Below, piece after piece: positions 44,645-52,004 of a DNA stretch of 64,000 nt. Every line of letters begins with the position of its first letter. Position 1 is the first letter of the stretch. The notes below the pieces were generated by a model. It had not been told where the DNA came from. It saw only the letters and a list, made by a program, of their open reading frames with translations, and did not search any database. The DNA is from Halorubrum sp. GN11_10-6_MGM (GTDB lineage Archaea; Halobacteriota; Halobacteria; Halobacteriales; Haloferacaceae), in contig NZ_SGUC01000009.1 of assembly GCF_005435165.1 (NCBI RefSeq), positions 32,176 to 96,175 on the forward strand. The letters are read 5' to 3'. A program made the position numbers and the translations under genes.

Positions 44645-46348
44645 TCACCGCCGTCGGTACCAGACGGCGCCGCCGACCGCGACGACGACGAGGAGGACGC
44701 CGACGGCGATCATCCCGGTCGGCGTCCCTCCGTCGTCGACGGCGGGGGTCACCGAGACGGGGACCTGCGTGACGTCCGAGATGCGGTCGTTCCCTCGCTC
44801 GTCGTCGTACCGGAAGTCGAGCTCGATCGGGTGGTCCTCGACGCTCGCGCTCGACGCGGCGGACACCTCGAACCAGATCCTCGCGGACTCGCCGGGTTCG
44901 AGCTCGTCGACGAACGCCTCGTCGTTGACCGCCGTCAGCGGGCTGTCGGCGTAGAGGCCGGCGTTGATGGACGAGAGGGTCTCGGGGCGACGGTTCGTGA
45001 TCGTGGCATTGATCCGGCGGGTCTCGCCGGCGGCGACCGTCGCGTTCTCGACCGCGAGTTCGAACTCGGGCTGTCGGGGCGCGACCTCGACGCGGCGGGT
45101 CTCCTCGGCCGCGAGCGTCGCGTCGCCGCTCTCGTACTCGGTCGTGAACCGGAACTGCCGCGGGCCGGGGTCGGCGCTCCCGCTCACGTCGGCGTCGAAG
45201 GTGAAGTTCGCCGACCCGCCCGCCGGGATCGTCGGGAGCGCGTACCGGCTCTCGCCGAGGCTCACGCGGTTGCTGCCGGAGTCGGCGACGAGGACCGCGT
45301 CCTCGACGTCGAGCGGCCCCTCGTTCGTGATCGTGCCGGAGACCGTCCCGGAGTAGCCGACTTCGAGCGTCCCGGAGACATCGTCCAGCGAGAACGACTG
45401 CTCGCGGAGCGGGACGACGCCGGCGCGCGCGGCCGCCGCGGTCGCGTCGACGCCGTTCGGATCGCGGTAGTCGACGGTCGAGGAGAGCGCGTACGCGCCG
45501 CCGCCGAACGCCTCGGCGACCGACGAGTCGAACGTCACCGTCCGGTTCTCGCCCGGCGCCCAGTCGCCGACGAACGACTGCCCGCCGCCCTGTCCGAGGC
45601 TGACGGCCGGGCTGGTGGTGCTCCCCGAGACGACCGCGTCGCGGGCGGTCTCGTCGCCGACGTTCGACAGCGTGACGGTGACGTCGCCGCTCCCGCCCAC
45701 CTGCGCGTCGGTGTCGGTGTCGAGGACGGCGAACCGCGCGCCGTCGTCGACGACGATCGTGAGGTCGAACTCCTCGGTCCCGCGCCGGTCCTTGTGGTCG
45801 TTGAACTCGGGGATGATCTCGAAGGTGTACCGGTAGCGGGCGGTCGCCTCCACCTCGTAGCTCCCGTCGGGCACGCCGTCGGGGACGGTCACGTCGAGCG
45901 GGACCGACACCGGGCTCGCGGCGGTCGCGACGTCGCCGACCAGGATCTTCCCGTCCTCGACGTCGATCGGTACGCCGCCGTCGTCGACCTCCAGCGTGAG
46001 CCCGCGGGCGGTGGTGACGCGGGAGTCGAGCTGGTTGCCGATCTCCATCTCGCCGGTGTTGACGATGTCGACCGTGACGGTCGACTCCGCCCCCGCCGGC
46101 ACCGAACGCTGGGAGGCGAACAGGTCGAGGACGGGCGACCCGCGGACCTGTCTGTCGGTCGGCTCCGTCTGCGCGACGGCGCCGTCGGCGACCGGGCCGT
46201 CGACGCCCGAGAGCGCGGCGGCGTCACCGTCGGGCCCCACCGTACCCGCGCTCGGCGCCGCGGCGCCGGCGAGGGAGACGCCGACGAGCAGCGCGATCGC
46301 CGCGACGACCGCCAGCGCCGCCGTCGCGAGCCGCGTCGGCCGGCTCAT
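44645..46348 (-). CDS. Secreted, membrane-anchored protein with CARDB/NEW3-like domains
   Basis: The 567-residue protein has a signal peptide (LATAALAVVAAIALLVGVSLAG). Several Ig-like beta domains follow, each with the phrase type VTVTLSNVGDETARDAVV, GTITNEGPLDVEDAVL or INATITNRRPETLSSI, where N-T/N-E/N-R turns recur. A C-terminal transmembrane anchor (GMIAVGVLLVVVAVGGAVWY) ends in RRR. This is the COG1361 S-layer-like group often found beside RND exporters. I infer an extracellular partner, perhaps a substrate-handling or cell-surface spacer for the transporter. Its start faces the TetR gene across a 166-base operator region. Confidence 0.85.
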   Translation of the reverse strand: MSRPTRLATAALAVVAAIALLVGVSLAGAAAPSAGTVGPDGDAAALSGVDGPVADGAVAQTEPTDRQVRGSPVLDLFASQRSVPAGAESTVTVDIVNTGEMEIGNQLDSRVTTARGLTLEVDDGGVPIDVEDGKILVGDVATAASPVSVPLDVTVPDGVPDGSYEVEATARYRYTFEIIPEFNDHKDRRGTEEFDLTIVVDDGARFAVLDTDTDAQVGGSGDVTVTLSNVGDETARDAVVSGSTTSPAVSLGQGGGQSFVGDWAPGENRTVTFDSSVAEAFGGGAYALSSTVDYRDPNGVDATAAAARAGVVPLREQSFSLDDVSGTLEVGYSGTVSGTITNEGPLDVEDAVLVADSGSNRVSLGESRYALPTIPAGGSANFTFDADVSGSADPGPRQFRFTTEYESGDATLAAEETRRVEVAPRQPEFELAVENATVAAGETRRINATITNRRPETLSSINAGLYADSPLTAVNDEAFVDELEPGESARIWFEVSAASSASVEDHPIELDFRYDDERGNDRISDVTQVPVSVTPAVDDGGTPTGMIAVGVLLVVVAVGGAVWYRRR

Positions 46349-46462
46349 CGACTTCCTCCGGCGGCTCTCCGAGAGAGTCTGGTCGCCGCGGGCGACCGTC
46401 CGTTCCGTGACGCAGCGGAGCGAGTCATACGGGTGTGTCTGCCGCTCTCGTCATAAGCGTGT

Positions 46463-46480
46463 TGAATGAACGTTCAATCA
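46463..46480. promoter_or_regulatory. Candidate TetR operator
   Basis: TGAATGAACGTTCAATCA is an 18-base dyad. Its centre TGAACGTTCA is perfectly palindromic, and the outer bases match apart from one pair. It lies just upstream of the TetR gene's TATA box (GCTATATA, 46486-46493; ATG at 46515) and faces the divergent gene's start at 46348. Bound TetR would be expected to repress its own gene and perhaps the exporter unit. Confidence 0.7.
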
Positions 46481-46514
46481 GGGGCGCTATATACCGGGCG
46501 GGAGTACTCCGGCC

Positions 46515-47231
46515 ATGGACGACCCGTTCACGGAGCCGACGGACACGCGAGAGGCGATCCTCGGCGCCGCGTTCCGCGCGCTCCGGAAGCACGGGTACGC
46601 GAACGTCACGGTCCAGCGGATCGGCGACGAGTTCGACAAGAGCCCGTCGCTGGTGTACCACCACTACGACGGGAAAGACGACCTGCTGGTCGATCTCATG
46701 GGGTTCCTCCTCGACCGGTTCGAGGCCTCGATCGCCGACGGCGGCGATCAAAACGCGTCGCCGAGCGACGAGGGCGGCGACATGCCTCCGGAAGCGGCCT
46801 TCGAGCGCTCGGCCCGGGACCAGCTCGACGACTACCTCACGGCCGCCGTCGACCCCGAGTCGCTCGACGACCCGTACGCGCCCGACGCGCGGTTCGTCAC
46901 GGTGATGACGGATCTCCGATCGCAGGCCGCGAGCGACGAGGCGTACCGCGACCACTTCGACCGCAGCGACCGCGTCTTCGGCGAGTACCTCGAACGGCTC
47001 GTGCGCGAGGCGGCGGCCGAGACGTCTCGGGACGGCGCCGAGCGAACGGACGGCGAGCGACCCGTCGACCCCGCGACGGTGGCGGCGACGCTCCAGACGT
47101 TCGCGACCGGCGGGATGTTCCGCTGGGCGACAACGAACGAGAAGGGCTGGGTCGCGGACTCGCGCGCGGGTATCGACCAGTATCTGGAGGCGACGCTCCC
47201 GCTCGTCGCGAGCGCCGAGTCGGACGAGTAG
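46515..47231 (+). CDS. TetR-family transcriptional regulator
   Basis: A 238-residue repressor type. The DNA-binding domain occupies residues 10-65: TREAILGAAFRALRKHGYAN, then VQRIGDEFDKSPSLVYHHYDGKDDLL. A ligand-binding C-terminal domain follows, with family-like FVTVMTDLRSQAASDEAYRDHF. Acidic low-complexity stretches near residues 80-95 and 180-190 are halophilic insertions. It is divergent from the surface protein and RND exporter genes, with a palindrome in between. This is the classic arrangement of a local efflux repressor whose inducer is probably the exporter's substrate. Confidence 0.92.
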   Translation: MDDPFTEPTDTREAILGAAFRALRKHGYANVTVQRIGDEFDKSPSLVYHHYDGKDDLLVDLMGFLLDRFEASIADGGDQNASPSDEGGDMPPEAAFERSARDQLDDYLTAAVDPESLDDPYAPDARFVTVMTDLRSQAASDEAYRDHFDRSDRVFGEYLERLVREAAAETSRDGAERTDGERPVDPATVAATLQTFATGGMFRWATTNEKGWVADSRAGIDQYLEATLPLVASAESDE

Positions 47232-47242
47232 CGTCTCGGACG

Positions 47243-47279
47243 CCCTCAGCGGTCGGTGACTCCCTCAGCGGTCGGTGAC
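47243..47279. repeat. 18-base tandem duplication at the end of the HD-domain gene
   Basis: CCCTCAGCGGTCGGTGAC occurs at 47243-47260 and again at 47262-47279, one base apart. The second copy contains the stop and last codons (V-T-D-R) of the HD-domain gene, and the first copy is the downstream echo. As at 11.3 kb, the end of a gene including its stop codon has been duplicated into the spacer. Confidence 0.85.
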
Positions 47280-47957
47280 GCCTTCGGCGTCCATCCGGGA
47301 GACCTCCTCTTCGAGCCACTCGCGGAGCCACTTCACGCGCTTGATGCGCTGGTGGGCGATGCTCTCGGCGGTGTCGGAGACGACGCGCTCGGTGTGGTCG
47401 TGGGCGCGTTCGAGCACGCGGTCGACCATCTTCGCGGCGTCCATGTGCGTCCGCGACTCGTACCCCATGCGCAACAGCATGAGGACGGCCCCGTTGGCGC
47501 CGACCTTGTCGAGCACGTCGGCCTCGATGAGACACCGGCTCTCTAAGGGCACGTCGTCGAGGTCGCCGGTGTACGAGTGGTCGACGACCGCCCCGCACAC
47601 CTCCTCGATGAACGACTCGGGGTAGTTGCCGCGGCTCTGGAGGTACTCGCGGGTGACGCGCGCGCCCGCCTCGGCGTGAACGTCCTGCTCGGCCTCCAGC
47701 TTCGCGACGTCGTGGAAGACGGCCGCGACGCGGACGACGTCGACGTCGGCGCCCTCGGCCTCGGCGATCTCGGTCGCGAGGTCGACCACGTTGAGGATGT
47801 GGTTGAACCGGTACGACGCGGAGTGCCACGGGTACCAGCGCATCCGTCCGCCGTCGTCCTCGCTCTCGACGCTGGCCGCGAGGTAGTCGCGGACGAACCC
47901 CTTCATCTCCTCGAAATCCTCGTCGCTCACCTCCGTTTCCTTAATTTCGACGCCCAC
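47265..47957 (-). CDS. HD-domain phosphohydrolase
   Basis: The 230-residue protein (GTG 47957; an ATG at 47966 is possible) has the metal-binding pattern of HD hydrolases. His is in WHSASYRFNHILNVVDLA, the His-Asp pair in AAVFHDVAKLEAE, and VCGAVVDHSYTGDL and CLIEADVLDKVG follow. The family cleaves nucleotide or cyclic dinucleotide phosphates; the substrate here is not known. TTTTTCGCCC on the minus strand at about 47971-47980 is 20-25 bases upstream of the GTG, which favours that start. The stop codon is duplicated just downstream. Confidence 0.85.
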   Translation of the reverse strand: MGVEIKETEVSDEDFEEMKGFVRDYLAASVESEDDGGRMRWYPWHSASYRFNHILNVVDLATEIAEAEGADVDVVRVAAVFHDVAKLEAEQDVHAEAGARVTREYLQSRGNYPESFIEEVCGAVVDHSYTGDLDDVPLESRCLIEADVLDKVGANGAVLMLLRMGYESRTHMDAAKMVDRVLERAHDHTERVVSDTAESIAHQRIKRVKWLREWLEEEVSRMDAEGVTDR

Positions 47958-48172
47958 CGGGACCACCTCGGGCGAAAAATTCGTGGTTCATTACCGTCAC
48001 CGAGGAGCGTTTCGGTCTTAGGCGTTACGACGGAGTCTCCCCGCCGGAGACGGCCGCGGGCAGCGACTGCCGGGGGCTGCCGTCTTGGGGCGGCGTGACG
48101 TGACTCGGTGCGCGACGGGTTGCCGAGGTTCGACGCGGGACGCTTAACACGGTCGCGGGCGCACGGGTGTCT

Positions 48173-49099
48173 ATGTTGAGCCCCTTCGGGAACGGCGACC
48201 GCGCTCGGTTCCAGCGGGCGGCGGCGGTGAACGTCGCCGGTAACGCGGTGAAGATCGCGGTCGAGGGCGCCGCGGGGCTCGCGTTCGGCAGCGTCGCGCT
48301 GGTGGCCGACGCCGCCCACTCGGTTGCCGACCTCGTCGCGAGCGCGGTCGTGTTCGTCTGGGGGGGATCGCGGTACGAGAGCGCCGACGAGACGCACCCG
48401 CACGGCCACCAGCGGATCGAGCCGCTGACGGCGCTGTTCGTCGGCGCGACGGTCGCGATCCTCGGCCTGCTCCTGTTGCGCGAGTCGGTCCGGGGACTGG
48501 TCGGGCCGGTGGAGGTGACGGCGAGCCCGCTCCTCGTCGCCGCCCTGCTGTTCGCGATGGCCGACATGTACCTCCTGTACTGGTACACGGAACTGGTGAA
48601 CGCCGACCTCGGCTCGACCGCGCTCGCCGCGCTCGCCGTCGACTGTCTCAACGATATCTACACGACGATCGCCGCGCTGGTCGGCGTGTTCGGCCTGTTC
48701 CTCAACGTCCCGATCCTCGACCCGATCGCCGGCGCGCTCGTCAGCGTCCTCGTCGTCTATCAGGGCGTCGAGATCGGCCGCGAGAACGTCACCTACCTCG
48801 TGGGGGCCGCGCCGCCGTCCGGCGACCGCGAGCGCGTCGTCGCCGCGCTCCGCGACCACCCGGCCGTGGAGGGCGTCCACGACCTCACGGTGTACTACGA
48901 CGGGACCGACCTGGAGGTCGAGGTCCACGTCGAGGTCGACGGGGAGATGACGCTCCGCGCGGCCCACGACGTGGAGACGGAGCTCGTCACGAGCCTCCGC
49001 GCGCTGGAGGACGTCGGCGACGTCCACGTCCACCTCGACCCGTCCGGACTCGGCGAGTGGAAGGACGCGCCGGAGGGGGCCGGCGCGTCCGCGGAGTGA
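48173..49099 (+). CDS. Cation diffusion facilitator (metal/proton antiporter)
   Basis: A 308-residue CDF protein exporting Zn, Fe, Mn or Co in exchange for protons. About six helices carry the metal site in SVALVADAAHSVADLVAS (D, H and D residues near 45-55) and SESADETHPHGHQRIEPL. A second helix region has YTELVNADLGSTALAALAVDCLND. The cytoplasmic dimerisation domain ends the protein (HPAVEGVHDLTVYYDGTDLEVEVHVEVDG). CGCTTAACAC at 48140-48149 is the TATA box; I start at ATG 48173, though GTG 48167 is possible. The spacer upstream (about 48038-48085) contains two short GC-rich hairpins. Confidence 0.92.
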   Translation: MLSPFGNGDRARFQRAAAVNVAGNAVKIAVEGAAGLAFGSVALVADAAHSVADLVASAVVFVWGGSRYESADETHPHGHQRIEPLTALFVGATVAILGLLLLRESVRGLVGPVEVTASPLLVAALLFAMADMYLLYWYTELVNADLGSTALAALAVDCLNDIYTTIAALVGVFGLFLNVPILDPIAGALVSVLVVYQGVEIGRENVTYLVGAAPPSGDRERVVAALRDHPAVEGVHDLTVYYDGTDLEVEVHVEVDGEMTLRAAHDVETELVTSLRALEDVGDVHVHLDPSGLGEWKDAPEGAGASAE

Positions 49100-49179
49100 G
49101 TGCGGTCGGTGACGCGGCCGCTCGGGGGCGAACCACCCGCGGCGTGTGGGTTTTGCCCCTCCGGACCCTACGATCCGAC

Positions 49180-50028
49180 ATGCTCGGTCGACGCTGGCTG
49201 GAGATGACGTGGCGGGACGGACTGTTCGCCCACTGGCCCGTCGACCCGGCGACCGTCGCCGCGTCGCTGCCCGGGGATCTCTCCGTCGCGACCCACGACG
49301 GGGACGCGTACCTCGGCGTCGTCCCGTTCGTGATGGACGACATCCGGCCGCGGGGGGTGCCGATGGGGCTGTCCTTCCCCGAGCTCAACCTCCGCACGTA
49401 CGTCGAGGGCCCGAACGGCCCCGGCGTCTACTTCCACAGCCTCGACGCGGACGACCGACTCGGCGTCGCGGTCGCCCGCGGGGTGTTCCGCCTCCCGTAC
49501 TACCGGGCCGAGACCGACGTTCGACGGAGCGAGGCGGGGGACGAGATCGATGGCATCGGGGCCGGGGACGAGATCGATGGCATCGGGGCCGGGGACGAGA
49601 TCGATGGCATCGGGGCCGGGGACGAGATCGATGGCAGCGGGGCCGAGGACGACATCGGTAACGTCGGATCCGGCGTCGGCTCGGATGGGGAGACCGCCGT
49701 GCGCTTCGCGAGCCGCCGAGTCCACCGGGGCGCCCCGCACGCGCGGTTCGACGCGACGTACGCGCCGGCCGGCGAGGCGTTCACGCCGGAGCCGGGGTCG
49801 CTGCCGGCCTTCCTGCTGGAGAACTACCGCTTCTACACCGCCGGAGAGAGCGGGCGGCTGTACGTCGGCGAGATCGACCACGAGCCGTGGACGCTGCGCC
49901 CGGCCGCGGCGGAGATCCGGGCGAACACGCTGTTCGCGGCGAACGGCTTCGAGGCGCCCGACGGCGACCCGACACTCCACTACGCCGAGCCGATCGCGGT
50001 CACCGCGGACCGGCTCAGACGAGTCTGA
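49180..50028 (+). CDS. DUF2071 (YqjF-like) protein with an internal minisatellite
   Basis: The 282-residue protein has the DUF2071 pattern: WLEMTWRDGLFAHWPVDPATVAASLP, then FPELNLRTYVEGPNGPGVYFHSLDAD, and VARGVFRLPYYRA, with LLENYRFYTAGESGRLYVGEIDHEPWTL near the end. This acetoacetate decarboxylase-like fold has no settled activity. Residues about 120-155 are four copies of a nine-residue unit, GDEIDGIGA, made by a 27-base repeat that adds an acidic loop between two beta strands. CCCTACGATC lies directly before the ATG. The other gene-proximal features are normal. Confidence 0.85.
   Translation: MLGRRWLEMTWRDGLFAHWPVDPATVAASLPGDLSVATHDGDAYLGVVPFVMDDIRPRGVPMGLSFPELNLRTYVEGPNGPGVYFHSLDADDRLGVAVARGVFRLPYYRAETDVRRSEAGDEIDGIGAGDEIDGIGAGDEIDGIGAGDEIDGSGAEDDIGNVGSGVGSDGETAVRFASRRVHRGAPHARFDATYAPAGEAFTPEPGSLPAFLLENYRFYTAGESGRLYVGEIDHEPWTLRPAAAEIRANTLFAANGFEAPDGDPTLHYAEPIAVTADRLRRV
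49537..49644. repeat. 27-base in-frame minisatellite, four copies
   Basis: Copies run 49537-49563, 49564-49590, 49591-49617 and 49618-49644. The first three are identical and the fourth differs by one base in ATC to AGC. Each adds nine residues (GDEIDGIGA) to the DUF2071 protein without a frameshift. Identity at the DNA level points to recent expansion. Confidence 0.95.
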
Positions 50029-50064
50029 CGGGCGTCGGCGCGGCAGCGGCGGGGCAGGCGCGCG

Positions 50065-51360
50065 TCACGGGAACAGCCCGCGGTACTCGTGGGCGGTCGC
50101 CGTGCGCTCCAAGGCGAGCGTGTACGCGGCGGTCCGCAGGTCGGGCAGCCCCTTCGCGTCGTACTGCTCGATGGTCTCGTCGAACGCGGTGCCGATACGG
50201 CGCTCCAGCTCGGCGTTGACCGTCTCCAGCGGCCATGAGAACTCTTGGGCGTTCTGGACCCACTCCAGGTAGGAGACGATGACGCCGCCCGCGTTCGCGA
50301 GGATGTCGGGGACGACCTGGACGTCCCGCTCGGTGAGAACCTCGTCGGCCGCGACCGTCGTCGGCCCGTTGGCGGCCTCGACGATCGCCGACGCGCGGAG
50401 GTCGTCGACGTTGTCGGCGGTGATAACGCCCTCGACGGCGGCCGGGATGAGCACGTCGACGTCGAGGGTGAGCAGCTCCGCGTTGGTGATCGCGTCCGGG
50501 TCGTCCCAGCGGGAGTCGGCCGCGCTGGCGCCGCCGCGGATCTCGCCCGCGACGTACTCCTCGATCAGGCCGCCGGCGTCGACGTGTGCCCCGAGCGCCG
50601 CCACGTCGAGGCCGTCCGGATCGTACGCCGCGCCCGACACGTCCGAGGTGGCGACCACGTTCGCGCCCGCCTCGTCGAGCAGCCGGGCCGCGTTCGACCC
50701 GACGTTCCCGAACCCCTGAACCGCGACCGTCGCGTCCGAGAGGTCGCGATCGAGGTACTCGAAGAGCCGCTCGGTGACGAGCGAGACGCCGCGGCCGGTC
50801 GCCTCCACGCGGCCGGGCGTCCCGCCGATCTCCAGCGGCTTCCCGGTGACGACCTGCGGGACCGAGTACCCCTCGTACATCGAGTAGGTGTCCATCATCC
50901 ACGCCATCGTCTGCGGGTTCGTGTTCATGTCGGGCGCGGGCACGTCGACCTCGGGGCCGATCATCCGGCGGATACCCTCCGTGTACCGGCGCGTGAGCCG
51001 TTCGAGGTCGCGCTCGGTGAGGTCCTTCGGCTCGCATATCACGCCGCCCTTCGCGCCGCCGTACGGGAGGTCCACGAGGGCCGTCTTCCACGTCATCCAC
51101 CCGGCGAGCGCCTCGACCTCGCGCTGGGTGACCGACGGGTGGAACCGGACGCCGCCCTTGAACGGGCCGCGGGCGCTGTCGAACTGACAGCGGTACCCCT
51201 CGAACACCTCGACCTCGCCGGACTCAAGCTCCACCGGGAGCGTCACCTTCAGCGTTCGTTCCGGGTGTTTGAGCCGCTCGAACACCCCGTGGTCCACGTC
51301 TGCGTACTCCTCGGCGCGGTCCATCTGGGCGAGCATGTTCTCGAACGGATCGTCGACCAT
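50065..51360 (-). CDS. gdh: Glutamate dehydrogenase
   Basis: Glutamate dehydrogenase links 2-oxoglutarate and ammonia to glutamate with NAD(P). The 431-residue protein starts at ATG 51360 (MVDDPFENMLAQMDRAEEYAD). It has RGPFKGGVRFHPSVTQREVEALAGWMTWKTALVDLPYGGAKGG with the catalytic lysines, PAPDMNTNPQTMAWMMD, and the nucleotide motif AVQGFGNVGSNAARLL. FANAGGVIVSYLEWVQN-like NAGGVIVSYLEWVQNAQ is near the C-terminus. Length fits the hexameric class. A long open frame upstream to 51549 is not family-like. Cofactor preference is not decided from sequence. Confidence 0.95.
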   Translation of the reverse strand: MVDDPFENMLAQMDRAEEYADVDHGVFERLKHPERTLKVTLPVELESGEVEVFEGYRCQFDSARGPFKGGVRFHPSVTQREVEALAGWMTWKTALVDLPYGGAKGGVICEPKDLTERDLERLTRRYTEGIRRMIGPEVDVPAPDMNTNPQTMAWMMDTYSMYEGYSVPQVVTGKPLEIGGTPGRVEATGRGVSLVTERLFEYLDRDLSDATVAVQGFGNVGSNAARLLDEAGANVVATSDVSGAAYDPDGLDVAALGAHVDAGGLIEEYVAGEIRGGASAADSRWDDPDAITNAELLTLDVDVLIPAAVEGVITADNVDDLRASAIVEAANGPTTVAADEVLTERDVQVVPDILANAGGVIVSYLEWVQNAQEFSWPLETVNAELERRIGTAFDETIEQYDAKGLPDLRTAAYTLALERTATAHEYRGLFP

Positions 51361-51507
51361 GGCCGGACCGACTCGACGACGGGTGATATCGGTTTCGGCA
51401 ATTGTTGCGTCCGGTAGAACGTGTCTATCACGGTCACTTCGGTCGCGACGAACCGTCGGCTGACCGTTCCGGTCGGACTTATACGTCGGGGCCGTCAATC
51501 GGCGGTC

Positions 51508-51543
51508 ATGACACGCGGACACGCGGCGGGGGACCGTCGATGA
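51508..51543 (+). CDS. 11-residue leader ORF before the PH-domain operon
   Basis: ATG at 51508 lies about 27 bases after a TATA element (ACTTATACG, 51477-51485), so a leaderless mRNA would start with it. It encodes MTRGHAAGDRR and stops at TGA 51541-51543. That stop overlaps the ATG (51540) of the PH-domain gene as ATGA. The ORF may therefore be the true first codons of the transcript, with the next gene reached by re-initiation. It could also be an accident of sequence, and a role in control is inference. Confidence 0.35.
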   Translation: MTRGHAAGDRR

Positions 51544-52004
51544 CGGCACAGACCCTCCACCCCCGAGTCCAGATCGTGTGGATCCTCCGAGCGGTGTTGG
51601 TCTCGGCGCTCGTCACCGCCCCGTTCGTCGCGGGCGCGTACCTCGAGTACCTCCCGCGGTGGGCGCCGGTCGCCGTCGGGGCCGTCGTCCTCGCGCTCAC
51701 GGTGGCGCACGCGCTGCTCAAGTACCGCCGCTGGAGCTACGAGATCCGCGAGGACGCCCTCTACCTCGACCGGGGCGTGATCACGCAGGTCCGGACGACG
51801 GTGCCGCTGGTGCGGATCCAGCACGTCGACTCGCGCCGCGGCCCGATCGAGCGGACCGTCGGGCTGGCCTCCTGCGTGGTGTACACCGCCGGATCGCGGG
51901 GCGCCGACGTGCGGATCCCCGGGCTCACGCCGGACGGCGCGAGCGACCTCCGCGAGGAACTGAAGCGGCTGGCGATCCGCGCCGACGGGGAGGACGCGGT
52001 GTGA
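51540..52004 (+). CDS. Membrane-anchored bacterial PH (bPH2/DUF304) protein, YdbS-like
   Basis: The 154-residue protein has two helices at its N-terminus (VWILRAVLVSALVTAPFVAGAYL and RWAPVAVGAVVLALTVAHALL). A single bPH2 domain follows: YRRWSYEIREDALYLDRGVITQVRTTVPLVRIQHVDSRRGPIERTVGLASCVVYTAGS. The phrase VPLVRIQHVDSRRGPIER is the family hallmark. It overlaps the next gene by GTGA, forming a YdbS/YdbT-like pair as in Bacillus, where these proteins affect tolerance to cell-envelope stress. Function here is unproven. Confidence 0.88.
   Translation: MTAQTLHPRVQIVWILRAVLVSALVTAPFVAGAYLEYLPRWAPVAVGAVVLALTVAHALLKYRRWSYEIREDALYLDRGVITQVRTTVPLVRIQHVDSRRGPIERTVGLASCVVYTAGSRGADVRIPGLTPDGASDLREELKRLAIRADGEDAV

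Noticed and set aside
48038..48085. Two GC-rich hairpins between the HD hydrolase and CDF genes
   Set aside because: Short arms (GTCTCC/GGAGAC and GGCAGC/GCTGCC) are expected by chance in such G+C-rich spacers. I see no T-run or conservation argument, so I do not call a terminator.
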